DNA of 37,852 nucleotides from an uncultured Bacteroidia bacterium. Lineage in GTDB: Bacteria; Bacteroidota; Bacteroidia; Bacteroidales; UBA932. Shown here in pieces: positions 14,851 through 23,643 of the stretch (position 1 is its first letter; every line of letters begins with the position of its first letter). The notes below the pieces were generated by a model, which was given only the letters and a program-made list of their open reading frames with translations, was not told the origin of the DNA and made no database searches. Location of the stretch: NCBI GenBank assembly GCA_902785065.1, contig CACZXH010000015.1, forward strand, positions 1-37,852. The letters are read 5' to 3'. Made by a program: the position numbers and the translations under genes.

Positions 14851-16566
14851 CTACGCCTCCACGACGCGGAACGCGGCGAGGTCGGAGGCCCTGAAAGCGC
14901 GGATGTACGCGCTTTTTCCATTTACGGTTTCCTCGGCCATCTGCGTCATCACGCGGGCGGATTTTGCAAAGAGTTCCGGCGCGAGGGTGGCGTCCCGCTG
15001 CAGCAACAGGGCCATCACGATCTCACCAGTCATGTCATACAGGCGACGGGCAAGGAAGTCCAGGACCTCCTGGTCCTCGAACGCCTTGACGGCCGCGATG
15101 CTCGCGTCGTAAATGTCGGCGAGAGCCGCGACGCGGGCGCGGAGAGGTTCCATCTCCGCCGAGACGGGCTCGGTGAGCAGGCCCCGGATGATTTCCGAAT
15201 AGGAGCCGTTCGTGATGTAACGGATCGCCGCGACGACCTGGAGTTGGGTCGTTCCTTCATAGATATTGAAAATGCGCGCGTCGCGCATCAGGCGCTGGCA
15301 CTTGTATTCCATGATGAAACCGGAACCGCCGTGGACGGAAACGCAGTCGAAGGCGTTCTGGTTCGCATATTCGGAGCTCATGCCCTTGCACAGGGGCGTG
15401 AAGGCGTCGGCCAGGCGGCTGTATTTCTTCATTTCGACGCGCTCCTCCCCCGTCAGCGGACGGTCGCGCTGGATGTCCTCCAGACACTTGTACACGTCCA
15501 CATGGGCGGCGGTGTGGTACAGCAGGGTACGGCTGGCATCCAGCTTCGCCTTCATCCGGCTGAGCATGTCGTACACGCCCGGGAAATGGTCGATGGTCTG
15601 GCCGAACTGGGCGCGCTCGGAAGCGTACCGGGCGGCCTCGTTGTAGGCTTCCTGGCTCAGGCCGGTGGATTGGGCGCCGATGCCCAGGCGGGCGCCGTTC
15701 ATCAGGGCCATCACGTACTTGATCAGGCCCATCCGGGTGCTGCCGCACAGTTCGGCCCGGGCATTCTTATAGGTCAGTTCGCAGGTGGGAGAGCCATGGA
15801 TACCCAGCTTGTGCTCAATGTGACGCACGTCCACGCCGCCCTGCCGCTTGTCGTAGATGAACATGGACAGGCCGCGGCCGTCGCGCGTCCCTTCCTCGCT
15901 GCGGGCGAGGACGAGGTGGATATCAGAGTCGCCGTTGGTGATGAACCGCTTGACGCCGTTCAGGAGCCAGCAGCCCTGTTCCTCGCTCCACGTGGCCTTG
16001 AGCATCACACGCTGGAGGTCGGAACCGGCATCGGGCTCGGTCAGGTCCATGGACATGGTCTCGCCGGCGCAAATGCGCGGGAGGAACTTCTGCCGCTGCT
16101 CTTCGGAACCGAACTCGTACAGGGTGTCGGCGCAGCTCTGGAGGCTCCAGATATTCTGGAACGAGGCGTCAGCGGCGCTCACCAGTTCAGAGCACATGCT
16201 GAACACGACGTTCGGGAGGTTCAGGCCGCCGTAGCGGCGCGGCTGCGCGACGCCGGTGAGGCCGGCCTTGCGCATCGCCTCCATGTTCTCGACGGTCTTG
16301 GAGGCATAGATCATCCGCCCGTTCTCGAGGTGCGGTCCTTCCAGGTCCACGCTCTCGGAGTTCAGGGCGATGATGTTGGCGGTGATGTCACCCACCACTT
16401 CCAGCAGGCGCTTGTAGTTTTCGATGCAGTCTTCATAGTCTACGGGCGCCTCCGGATACAGGTCCTTGTCGGCGAATCCCTTTTCCCGAAGCTCCACGAT
16501 CCGGCGCATCAGGGGATGCCGGAAGTAGAAGGCGATTTCGGGATGGTCGGTATAGTAGTTGGCCAT
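14851..16566 (-). CDS. Acyl-CoA dehydrogenase (butyryl-CoA dehydrogenase-like, long form)
   Basis: A 571-residue flavoprotein. The acyl-CoA dehydrogenase core is followed by an extra C-terminal helical domain (about 460-571), making it longer than the usual 380-residue short-chain enzymes. The catalytic base is Glu437 in IYEGTTQLQ. Other core motifs are MDLTEPDAGSDLQ (FAD contact) and VHGGSGF (CoA/FAD site). It is last in an etfB-etfA-acd operon, three bases after etfA, so ETF is its electron partner. The likely reaction is crotonyl-CoA to butyryl-CoA in fermentation, though fatty-acyl-CoA oxidation cannot be excluded. It ends nine bases from the convergent CoA-transferase gene. Confidence 0.9.
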   Translation of the reverse strand: MANYYTDHPEIAFYFRHPLMRRIVELREKGFADKDLYPEAPVDYEDCIENYKRLLEVVGDITANIIALNSESVDLEGPHLENGRMIYASKTVENMEAMRKAGLTGVAQPRRYGGLNLPNVVFSMCSELVSAADASFQNIWSLQSCADTLYEFGSEEQRQKFLPRICAGETMSMDLTEPDAGSDLQRVMLKATWSEEQGCWLLNGVKRFITNGDSDIHLVLARSEEGTRDGRGLSMFIYDKRQGGVDVRHIEHKLGIHGSPTCELTYKNARAELCGSTRMGLIKYVMALMNGARLGIGAQSTGLSQEAYNEAARYASERAQFGQTIDHFPGVYDMLSRMKAKLDASRTLLYHTAAHVDVYKCLEDIQRDRPLTGEERVEMKKYSRLADAFTPLCKGMSSEYANQNAFDCVSVHGGSGFIMEYKCQRLMRDARIFNIYEGTTQLQVVAAIRYITNGSYSEIIRGLLTEPVSAEMEPLRARVAALADIYDASIAAVKAFEDQEVLDFLARRLYDMTGEIVMALLLQRDATLAPELFAKSARVMTQMAEETVNGKSAYIRAFRASDLAAFRVVEA

Positions 16567-16569
16567 GGC

Positions 16570-17592
16570 TTACTTGCTGTTTTTCTTGTAATACTTAATG
16601 AGCTTCGGGATCACCTCTTCCACCGTGCCCACGATCACGTAGTCCGCAATCTTGTTGATGGGGGCGTCGGGATCGCTGTTCACGCTGATAATGATGCTGC
16701 TGTCCTGCATGCCGGCGATGTGCTGGATCTGGCCGCTGATGCCGCAGGCGATGTACACCTTCGGATGGACAGTCACGCCGGTCTGGCCGATCTGGCGGTC
16801 GGCGTCACAGAAGCCGGCATCCACGGCAGCGCGGCTCGCGCCCACCTCCGCATGGAGGACCTTCGCCAGGTCGAACAGCATCTGGAATCCTTCCTTGGAG
16901 CCCATGCCGTAACCGCCGGAAACAACGATGGAAGCGCCCTTGAGGTTATGCCTGGCGGCCTCCACGTGATGGTCCAGGACCTTCACGACATTGGCCTCCG
17001 GGCTCACGTACCGGTCCACTTCCGGATAGACCACTTCCCCGCGGGCCTTCCCCGCGTACAGGGCCTTCTGCATGACGCCGGAACGCACGGTCGCCATCTG
17101 CGGGCGGTGGTCCGGATTCACGATGGTCGCGACGATATTGCCGCCGAAGGCGGGACGGATCTGGTACAGCAGGTTCTTGTAGGACTTCCCGGTCTTGACA
17201 TCGTCGAAGTCGCCGATCTCGAGCTGCGTGCAGTCAGCGGTGAGCCCGCTGGTGAGGGAAGAGGACACGCGCGGACCCAGGTCCCGGCCGATGACGGTCG
17301 CGCCCATCAGGCAGATCTGCGGTTTCTCCTCCCGGAAGAGGTTCACAAGAATATCGGTGTGGGGAGCGGACGTGTAAGGGAACAGGTCCTTCCCGTCGAA
17401 AACAAACAGTTTGTCCACCCCGTACGGGAGGATCTGGGACTCCACGGCCCCTCGGATGCCGGTACCGGCCACCACGGCGTGCAGTTCCACGCCCAGCTCG
17501 TCGGCGAGCTTGCGGCCCTTGGTCAGGAGTTCCTGGGAGACCTCGGCCACGACCGTGCCCTCGATCTCGCAATAGACGAATACGTTATCCAT
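16570..17592 (-). CDS. etfA: Electron transfer flavoprotein subunit alpha
   Basis: 340 residues. The C-terminal FAD domain shows the ETF-alpha signature GQTGVTVHPKVYIACGISG and VNSDPDAPINKIADYVIVG. Together with EtfB it carries electrons to or from the adjacent acyl-CoA dehydrogenase. The start MDNVFVYCEIEG at 17592 is four bases after the etfB stop; the longer frame reading back into etfB is rejected. It is the middle gene of the operon. Whether this ETF is electron-bifurcating cannot be settled from motifs alone. Confidence 0.95.
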   Translation of the reverse strand: MDNVFVYCEIEGTVVAEVSQELLTKGRKLADELGVELHAVVAGTGIRGAVESQILPYGVDKLFVFDGKDLFPYTSAPHTDILVNLFREEKPQICLMGATVIGRDLGPRVSSSLTSGLTADCTQLEIGDFDDVKTGKSYKNLLYQIRPAFGGNIVATIVNPDHRPQMATVRSGVMQKALYAGKARGEVVYPEVDRYVSPEANVVKVLDHHVEAARHNLKGASIVVSGGYGMGSKEGFQMLFDLAKVLHAEVGASRAAVDAGFCDADRQIGQTGVTVHPKVYIACGISGQIQHIAGMQDSSIIISVNSDPDAPINKIADYVIVGTVEEVIPKLIKYYKKNSK

Positions 17593-17596
17593 AGTC

Positions 17597-18466
17597 TTAG
17601 CCGATGATCTTTTCACTGATGAGTTCCTGCACCAGGCCTTCGACATCCGCGTCGGAGGCGGTGAGGGTCTTGCTCTCCTTGGCCTGGAAGACGATGTTCT
17701 GCACCGTCTTCACGCGGGTCGGCGAGCCGGCGAAACCGCACTGGGACGGATCCCCGTCCACATCGGCCACCGTCCACTGGGTCAGGGTCAGGTACGGCCG
17801 TTCCGCATACAGGGCGGCGTGGGGGTCGTTCTCGGGGCGCTCGGAAGGGCAGGTCGCCCACTTGTATTTCATGACGAGCCGCACGTTCTGCGGGCGGCAG
17901 GGAGCCGCGGTCCCATTGACGGTAACCACGAGCGGAAGCGGAGCTTCGACGGTTTCGACGCCGCCGTCGATGGAACGGAGGATGGTCGCTTTGCCATCCT
18001 TCACGTCCAGGATCTCCTGGGCATAGGTGACTTGCGTCATGCCCAGTTTCTCGGCCACCTGCGGGCCCACCTGGGCCGTGTCGCCGTCAATGGCCTGGCG
18101 GCCGCCGAGGACGAGGTCCACGCCGCCGATCTTGCGGATGGCGGTCGCGAGGGCATAGGAAGTGGCGAGGGTGTCGGCGCCGGCAAAGAGCCGGTCGGTC
18201 AGGAGGTAGCCGGTATCGGCCCCGCGGTAGAGTCCCTGGCGGATGATTTCTCCCGCGCGGGGCGGGCCCATCGTCAGGATGGCTACAGTCGAGCCCGGAT
18301 GCTGTTCTTTCAGGCGGAGGGCCTGCTCCAGTGCGTTCAGGTCGTCAGGATTGAAGATGGCAGGCAATGCGGCGCGGTTCACGGTTCCTTCGGCCGTCAT
18401 GGCGTCTTTGCCCACGTTGCGGGTGTCCGGGACTTGTTTGGCCAGGACAACGATTTTCAAAGTCAT
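17597..18466 (-). CDS. etfB: Electron transfer flavoprotein subunit beta
   Basis: 289 residues, starting MTLKIVVLAKQVPDT, the standard opening. The segment GGRQAIDGDTAQVGPQ is the beta-subunit signature region; its DGDTAQVGP form resembles ETFs paired with butyryl-CoA dehydrogenase in anaerobes more than the mitochondrial type, hinting at (not proving) bifurcation. No TAnnTTTG element is visible in the 43 bases upstream, so the operon may be read from an unrecognised promoter or by read-through from the HerA-like gene past a weak hairpin. Confidence 0.95.
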   Translation of the reverse strand: MTLKIVVLAKQVPDTRNVGKDAMTAEGTVNRAALPAIFNPDDLNALEQALRLKEQHPGSTVAILTMGPPRAGEIIRQGLYRGADTGYLLTDRLFAGADTLATSYALATAIRKIGGVDLVLGGRQAIDGDTAQVGPQVAEKLGMTQVTYAQEILDVKDGKATILRSIDGGVETVEAPLPLVVTVNGTAAPCRPQNVRLVMKYKWATCPSERPENDPHAALYAERPYLTLTQWTVADVDGDPSQCGFAGSPTRVKTVQNIVFQAKESKTLTASDADVEGLVQELISEKIIG

Positions 18467-18500
18467 GTCAGGATTCAGGTTTCAGTACAATTGGGGAAAG

Positions 18501-18528
18501 GGGGAACCTCTATTTGATGAGGTTCCCC
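18501..18528 (-). terminator. Hairpin at the end of the HerA-like gene
   Basis: GGGGAACCTC, an 8-base loop, then GAGGTTCCCC: a perfect 10-bp stem overlapping the stop codon of the HerA-like gene. It is followed by CTTTCCCC rather than a clean T-run, so termination before etfB may be partial. Confidence 0.5.
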
Positions 18529-20135
18529 AGGATGCTCCGGGTGAGTTCCCGGGTAATGGTGTTCGTCGCGGATTTGGTGGCCTTCTGGACCGCCTTCTTG
18601 GTCGTGGAAGTGCCGCTCTTCTTCTTGGTGCCGGTAACGGAGTCGGCCACGGAGGCGGCGACGACGCCGGTCACGGCGGTGATCACGGACTTCAGGACCT
18701 TGGACGCGATGCTGTTCTTCTTTTTCTTGGCCTGTTCTTTCTCCGCCTTCGCCTGCTCCTTCTCGAGCTTGGCCTGTTCCTTGGCCTCGATGGCGGCCTG
18801 CTTCTCGGCCTCCTTCTGCGCCTGGAGTTCGGCCTTCTGACGCTCGGCCTCGGCCGTCGCGGCGACGAGGATCTCGTAGGCGCTCTCGCGGTCATCGACC
18901 TTGTCGTAGCGGCCCCAGAGGCGGGACTGCTTGATGATCGTGGCCCGCTGGTCCTCGGTGATGGCGCCGATCTGGCTCAGCGGGAAGAGGATCTTCGCGC
19001 GCTCGACCACGGAAGGCGCACCCTTTTCGTCCAGGAAGGAGACGAGGGCTTCGCCGGTCTCCAGCTGGAGGATGGCTTCATAGGTATCGAAGGCAGGGTT
19101 CGCCCGGAAGGTTTCCGCAGCCACCTTAACGGCCTTCTGGTCCTTCGGGGTATAGGCACGGAGGGCATGCTGGACCCGGTTTCCGAGTTGTCCCAGGATG
19201 TTTTCGGGGATATCGGTCGGACTCTGGGTGACGAAGTAGATGCCGACGCCCTTGGAGCGGATGAGGCGGATGACCTGCTCGATCTTGGCCGTCAGGGCCT
19301 TGGACGTATCCTCGAAGAGCATATGGGCCTCGTCGAAGAAGAAGACGAGCTTGGGAAGGTCCATGTCACCGACCTCCGGAAGGGTGCTGTACAGTTCAGA
19401 CAGCAGCCAGAGGAGGAAGGTGGAATAAAGCTTCGGCTTGAGCATCAGCTTGTCGGCGGCCAGGACGTTCATCACGCCCTTCCCGCCCTCGCACTGGAGG
19501 AGGTCGAAGATGTCGAAGGCCGGCCGACCGAAGAACAGGTCGGCGCCCTGATTCTCCAGGCCGAGGAGGGCGCGCTGGATGGCGCCGATGGAGGCGGTCG
19601 ACACGTTGCCGTACTGGATGGTGAATTCCGCGGCGTTCTGGCCCACGAAATTGAGCATGGCGCGGAGGTCCTTCAGGTCATCGAGCAGGAGGCCGTTGTC
19701 GTCGGCGATCTTGAAGACGATGTTCAGGACACCGGTCTGCGTCTCGTTCAGCTCCATCAGGCGGCCCAGCAGGTCCGGGCCCATGTCGGAAATGGTGGCG
19801 CGCATGGGGTGTCCCTGCTCGCCGTACACGTCGAAGAAACGGACGGGGCAGCTCTGGAACTGCGGGTCTTCGATGCCGAACTCCGGCAGGCGCTTCTGGA
19901 TGAAACCGGAGAGCTTGCCCACCTGGCTGATGCCGCTGAGGTCGCCCTTCATGTCGGCCATGAAGCACGGGACGCCGGCCTGGCAGAAGGTTTCGGCCAG
20001 CACCTGCAGGGTGACGGTCTTGCCGGTACCGGTGGCGCCGGCGATGAGCCCGTGGCGGTTCGCCATCTTTCCGACGATGGAGATGGGGCCGTTGGCAGAG
20101 TGGGCTACGTACAGCCCGCGTTCTTTATCAAGCAT
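18510..20135 (-). CDS. HerA-like ATPase, DUF853 family
   Basis: A 541-residue AAA+/FtsK-HerA type ATPase of the DUF853 family (E. coli YjgR group). Walker A GATGTGKT is at 33-40 and Walker [10 protein letters not shown] near 285; the conserved arginine/glutamine segment [11 protein letters not shown] follows. The C-terminal 120 residues are a Lys/Glu/Ala-rich coiled coil, then a hydrophobic Ala/Val stretch ([19 protein letters not shown]) and a Ser/Thr/Lys tail. The cellular role of the family is not established; a DNA-translocating or membrane-linked ATPase is possible. It starts two bases after the cstA stop and is last in its operon. Confidence 0.88.
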   Translation of the reverse strand: MLDKERGLYVAHSANGPISIVGKMANRHGLIAGATGTGKTVTLQVLAETFCQAGVPCFMADMKGDLSGISQVGKLSGFIQKRLPEFGIEDPQFQSCPVRFFDVYGEQGHPMRATISDMGPDLLGRLMELNETQTGVLNIVFKIADDNGLLLDDLKDLRAMLNFVGQNAAEFTIQYGNVSTASIGAIQRALLGLENQGADLFFGRPAFDIFDLLQCEGGKGVMNVLAADKLMLKPKLYSTFLLWLLSELYSTLPEVGDMDLPKLVFFFDEAHMLFEDTSKALTAKIEQVIRLIRSKGVGIYFVTQSPTDIPENILGQLGNRVQHALRAYTPKDQKAVKVAAETFRANPAFDTYEAILQLETGEALVSFLDEKGAPSVVERAKILFPLSQIGAITEDQRATIIKQSRLWGRYDKVDDRESAYEILVAATAEAERQKAELQAQKEAEKQAAIEAKEQAKLEKEQAKAEKEQAKKKKNSIASKVLKSVITAVTGVVAASVADSVTGTKKKSGTSTTKKAVQKATKSATNTITRELTRSILGNLIK

Positions 20136-20137
20136 GT

Positions 20138-21592
20138 CTATCTGTTTTTACGATATTTCCAAAGATAGAAAAGAATTGCCGAAATGGCAAATGTTCCGAG
20201 GGCGATCCAGGGAATCGTGGCCACCGGAAGGCCCAGGCCGATCTTGTCCACGAGGATGAAGGTCAGGCACACGGAAGTCATGAAAAGGGCCGGAATCAGG
20301 GCGATCAGGTAGTACATTCCCGGCTTGTTGAGGACCAGGTACACGGTCGCCGTCCAGAACATGAATACGGAAAGCGTCTGGTTGGCCCAGCCGAAGTAAC
20401 GCCAGATGACGTTGAAGCCGTTCGCATCGGCGATATTGTACCACAGGAGGAGGCCCGACAGGATGAAAAGCGGGACGGCGATATAGAGGCGCTTCCGCAT
20501 CGGCCCCTGGTCCAGGTGGAGGAAATCCGCAATGATCAGACGGGCGCTCCGGAAGGCCGTGTCGCCGCTGGTGATGGGCGCCGCCACGACGCCCAGGACG
20601 GCGAGGATGCCGCCCAGCACGCCGAGCCAGCTCTGCGAGACCTTCGTCACCACGACCGGAGCCGCCGCCGTGAGGTCGGAACCGACCTCGGCCGCGCCGC
20701 CGTCGAAGAAGAAGTAGGAGGAGACCGCCGCCCAGATCAGGGCGACCAGGCCTTCCGTGACCATCGCGCCGTAGAAGATGGGACGGCCGAGCTTTTCCGT
20801 CGTGATGCAGCGGGCCATCAGCGGGCTCTGGGTGGCGTGGAAACCGCTCACGGCGCCGCAGGCGATGGTGATGAACAGACAGGGGAAAATGGGCTGGTCC
20901 TTCAGGCCGACGGACGGGCCGCGGTTCTGCAGGCCTTGCCAGAATTCGGGCAGGGAGGGCCATTTGATCAGGAGGCACACCATCAGGGCCACCGCCATGA
21001 ACAGCAGGGCCGCCGCGAACACCGGATAGATCCGGCCGATGATCTTGTCGATGGGGAGGAGCGTCGCAATGACGTAATAGGCGAAGACGACGAACACCCA
21101 GGTCATGACCGACCACTGGCCGCCGTCGCCCACCATGCCGCCCAGGATGACGGCCGGGCTGTACACGAACACGGCGCCCACCATCAGCAGGAGGAGGACG
21201 GAGAAAACGAGCATGACCTTCTTGGTCGTCTCGCCCAGATACCGGCCCACCAGGACGGGATACCCCGCCCCGCCGTGCCGGACGGAGAGCATGCCGGACA
21301 TGTAGTCATGGACGGCGCCCGCGAAAATGCAGCCGAAAACGATCCATAGGTAGGCCGACGGGCCGAACTTCGCACCCATGATCGCGCCGAAAATGGGTCC
21401 GGTCCCGGCGATGTTCAGGAACTGGATCATATACACTTTCCACGCGGGCATCGCGATGAAGTCCACGTTGTCGGCCTTGGCCACGGCCGGCGTCACCAGG
21501 TTCGGATTGGGGCCGAAGACCCGGTCCACGAAGGAACCGTACAAAAGATAGCCGACGACGAGCGCGGCCACGCTGATGAGGAATGAAATCAT
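20138..21592 (-). CDS. cstA: Carbon starvation protein A family transporter
   Basis: A 484-residue integral membrane protein with about 13 hydrophobic helices. The CstA signatures are clear: [39 protein letters not shown] and, later, [18 protein letters not shown]. Family members take up pyruvate or peptides; the substrate here is not determinable. At 484 residues it is the short form common in Bacteroidota, against about 700 in E. coli. It starts six bases after the rsmD stop, and the HerA-like gene follows two bases after its stop. Confidence 0.93.
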   Translation of the reverse strand: MISFLISVAALVVGYLLYGSFVDRVFGPNPNLVTPAVAKADNVDFIAMPAWKVYMIQFLNIAGTGPIFGAIMGAKFGPSAYLWIVFGCIFAGAVHDYMSGMLSVRHGGAGYPVLVGRYLGETTKKVMLVFSVLLLLMVGAVFVYSPAVILGGMVGDGGQWSVMTWVFVVFAYYVIATLLPIDKIIGRIYPVFAAALLFMAVALMVCLLIKWPSLPEFWQGLQNRGPSVGLKDQPIFPCLFITIACGAVSGFHATQSPLMARCITTEKLGRPIFYGAMVTEGLVALIWAAVSSYFFFDGGAAEVGSDLTAAAPVVVTKVSQSWLGVLGGILAVLGVVAAPITSGDTAFRSARLIIADFLHLDQGPMRKRLYIAVPLFILSGLLLWYNIADANGFNVIWRYFGWANQTLSVFMFWTATVYLVLNKPGMYYLIALIPALFMTSVCLTFILVDKIGLGLPVATIPWIALGTFAISAILFYLWKYRKNR

Positions 21593-21598
21593 AGTATG

Positions 21599-22141
21599 CT
21601 AGGCTTCCGTTTGTTCGAAAAAGGTGAAATGCACACGGCCGTACACCTTCTCCTTCTTGAAGCGGGGGTGCTCCCGGAAGGAGTGCTCCCCGCCGTGCTC
21701 CAGGATGAAGTAACAGCCGGGATGGAGGATGTCCTGCGCGAAGACCTGGTCCGGAATGGAGTCCAGGTTCTCCAGGGCGTAGGGCGGGTCTGCAAAGATG
21801 ATGTCGAACTTCTCCCGGCAGATGGGGAGGAAGTCGAAGACGTTGTCCCGGACCATCGTCACGTTCGTAAGACCCAGGCGCTGCGCCTCGGTCTTGATAA
21901 ACGACGCGTTCTCGCGTGCCATCTCCACGCAGTACACGCGGGAGGCGCCGCGGGAGGCGAATTCAAATGAAATGGCGCCGGTCCCTCCGAAGAGGTCCAG
22001 CACCTTGAGGTCCTCGAATTCGTATTCGTTGTCCAGGACGTTGAACAAGCCCTCGCGGGCGAAGTCCGTGGTCGGGCGCGCCTTGTATCCCGCCGGCGGC
22101 AGGATGGTCTTTCCTTTCAGGCGTCCACCGATGATCCTCAT
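21599..22141 (-). CDS. rsmD: 16S rRNA (guanine-966-N2) methyltransferase
   Basis: A 180-residue SAM-dependent methyltransferase that modifies G966 of 16S rRNA. The SAM-binding motif LDLFGGTGAISFEFASRG and the catalytic DPPYAL are present, along with the RsmD-specific N-terminal RPTTDFAREGLFNVL. Its ATG overlaps the stop of the DUF3822 gene by four bases (ATGA), indicating translational coupling; this pair is a conserved Bacteroidota arrangement. Confidence 0.95.
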   Translation of the reverse strand: MRIIGGRLKGKTILPPAGYKARPTTDFAREGLFNVLDNEYEFEDLKVLDLFGGTGAISFEFASRGASRVYCVEMARENASFIKTEAQRLGLTNVTMVRDNVFDFLPICREKFDIIFADPPYALENLDSIPDQVFAQDILHPGCYFILEHGGEHSFREHPRFKKEKVYGRVHFTFFEQTEA

Positions 22142-22827
22142 AGTTCGACGACCGCCTTGAAATAGCGGTACAGGGAGAGTTCCGCCTCGGACGTCAGGGG
22201 GGTCCGGAAACAGACAGTCGTGACTTCCGGATTGAGCTGGAGGCGCTTCAGGGCGAGGAACAGGAAATACTCGGCCGTCGTGAAATCGGGGGCGGCGTAC
22301 ACGTTCGCGAGCTGCAGGCTGCGGCCCTGGGCGACGGCCAGATGCAGCCAGCCGTCCCGGTACGAGGCCACGACCTTGTTATAGTCCTCGCAGGCAGGCA
22401 GCGCCTTGAGGATGTAGTACATCTCCGGAAGGACGGGCACCGACGCGCCGGAAGCCGTCAGGACCGTCTGGGAGAGGACTTTGGACAGGGATTCGCCGAT
22501 GGAGTTGGAGAACAGCAGGACGGCCCCGAGTTCGGGGATGCGGACATAGCCCGTGGCATCGGACGGCTCGAGCGCGACCACGTCGGACAGCAGGGTCCGG
22601 ACGGCCTCGGGCCGGAAGAAGGACTCGGGGACGAGGGTGCACTTGGGCGTCAGGAGGGAAATGTCCACCTCGTCGTAGCGGCGCTGGAACTCCGGCGTGG
22701 TGAAAAGGCGGTCTGCGCTGAGCCAGGCGGAAGAGCGGACTTCGTCACCCTCCCGTACCTTAAAAGAATATCCACTCAAGGAGACTTGAATGGATATTCC
22801 TGAAGTCGTTGTGCGCGGACTGTCCAT
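22138..22827 (-). CDS. DUF3822 family protein
   Basis: A 229-residue soluble protein of the DUF3822 family, which in Bacteroidota commonly lies just upstream of rsmD, as here. The family is thought to have an actin-like ATPase (ASKHA, PilM-like) fold but its function is unknown. No signal peptide or membrane segment is seen. The 5' coding region holds a nested inverted repeat (22767-22799) that could fold in the mRNA. The gene begins nine bases after the preceding gene's stop. Confidence 0.8.
   Translation of the reverse strand: MDSPRTTTSGISIQVSLSGYSFKVREGDEVRSSAWLSADRLFTTPEFQRRYDEVDISLLTPKCTLVPESFFRPEAVRTLLSDVVALEPSDATGYVRIPELGAVLLFSNSIGESLSKVLSQTVLTASGASVPVLPEMYYILKALPACEDYNKVVASYRDGWLHLAVAQGRSLQLANVYAAPDFTTAEYFLFLALKRLQLNPEVTTVCFRTPLTSEAELSLYRYFKAVVEL
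22767..22799 (-). repeat. Nested inverted repeat in the DUF3822 start region
   Basis: GAATATCCA and TGGATATTC form 9-base perfect arms; inside them CAAG and CTTG form a further four pairs around a four-base loop. In the mRNA this makes a hairpin over codons 10-20 of the DUF3822 gene, close to its start. It may modulate translation, or be chance. Confidence 0.5.
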
Positions 22828-22836
22828 CGCGGAAGA

Positions 22837-23544
22837 CTACTCCCAGTTACCGGCGTTGTTGTTCGGCTGGTTGACAGAGCCGACCTGCAGGCCGGTGTAA
22901 CGGTTCTGGTCCTCGCATTCGGCATCGAGGTTGATGCGAAGCTGGTTGTCCATGCCCTTGAGGAGGGCCTTCCAAGGCATGCGGGCCTCGAACAGCGGCA
23001 CCTGGACACCGGAGACGGTCTTCACGATCGCGTCGGTCTCGACGGGCATCTTGCCGGAGAACGGGATGTACTTGAGGGAGTCGATGCAGAAGTCAGGACG
23101 GTTGTTGAACAGGGTGTCCTTCACCGCGATCGGGGTGCTGACGGAGAAGACGAGCTTCTCGCCCTTGCGGTAGAGTTCCATGAACTTCGCGTTCTGTTCC
23201 TCCTTGCTCAGCTTCTTGAAAGCCTTGTCATTCTTGTACTTGTTGGTGTTCTCGACAGCGAGGGAGTCATCGTTGGAACCGACCTGCATGATGATGTCCA
23301 TCTTGCCGGTGTTGTAGAAGTTGATCAGGGAGTCGATGTCGGCCGTGTAACGGTTGTTGACACCCTTGAAAGCGACCTCGAGGGTACGGATGTCCTTGAG
23401 GCGCTGGACGGCGACTTCCTGCCTGCGGGCCTTTTCCTTGTTGAAGTTAACCGGCTTCATGATGCTGCGGTAAATGCCGTAAACACAACCGACAGCGACA
23501 AGCGCGAGGAGGATCTCGACGATGATTTTGACAAGCTTGTTCAT
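22837..23544 (-). CDS. Membrane-anchored protein of unknown function
   Basis: 235 residues. A single N-terminal transmembrane segment (about 6-24) is followed by a basic stretch (KPVNFNKEKARRQE) and a periplasmic-looking domain with VQRLKDIRTLEVAFKGVNNRYTADIDSLINFYNTG, resembling the helical start of pilin-like or LemA-like secreted proteins. It is a recurrent Bacteroidota hypothetical, but I cannot assign a domain. The C-terminus is Asn-rich (NQPNNNAGNWE). It is the first gene of the operon leading to DUF3822-rsmD-cstA-herA and has a consensus promoter. Confidence 0.85.
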   Translation of the reverse strand: MNKLVKIIVEILLALVAVGCVYGIYRSIMKPVNFNKEKARRQEVAVQRLKDIRTLEVAFKGVNNRYTADIDSLINFYNTGKMDIIMQVGSNDDSLAVENTNKYKNDKAFKKLSKEEQNAKFMELYRKGEKLVFSVSTPIAVKDTLFNNRPDFCIDSLKYIPFSGKMPVETDAIVKTVSGVQVPLFEARMPWKALLKGMDNQLRINLDAECEDQNRYTGLQVGSVNQPNNNAGNWE

Positions 23545-23579
23545 TATTTCAGTGTTTTATAATTTTTCCAAAGTTCCGA

Positions 23580-23610
23580 CAAAGTTACAAAAATCATTTA
23601 TGAAAAGCAA
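23580..23610 (-). promoter_or_regulatory. Promoter of the five-gene operon (membrane protein to HerA)
   Basis: On the minus strand TTG (23610-23608), 20 bases, then TAACTTTG (23587-23580); the ATG is 35 bases downstream. This is a full -33/-7 match. Confidence 0.75.
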
Positions 23611-23619
23611 TATATTTTG

Positions 23620-23627
23620 TATTTTTG
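23620..23627 (+). promoter_or_regulatory. -7 element of the nrnA-FKBP-MATE operon
   Basis: TATTTTTG, 16 bases before the ATG at 23644, divergent from the membrane-protein operon promoter. Confidence 0.65.
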
Positions 23628-23643
23628 CAACGCAAAAGAACAG

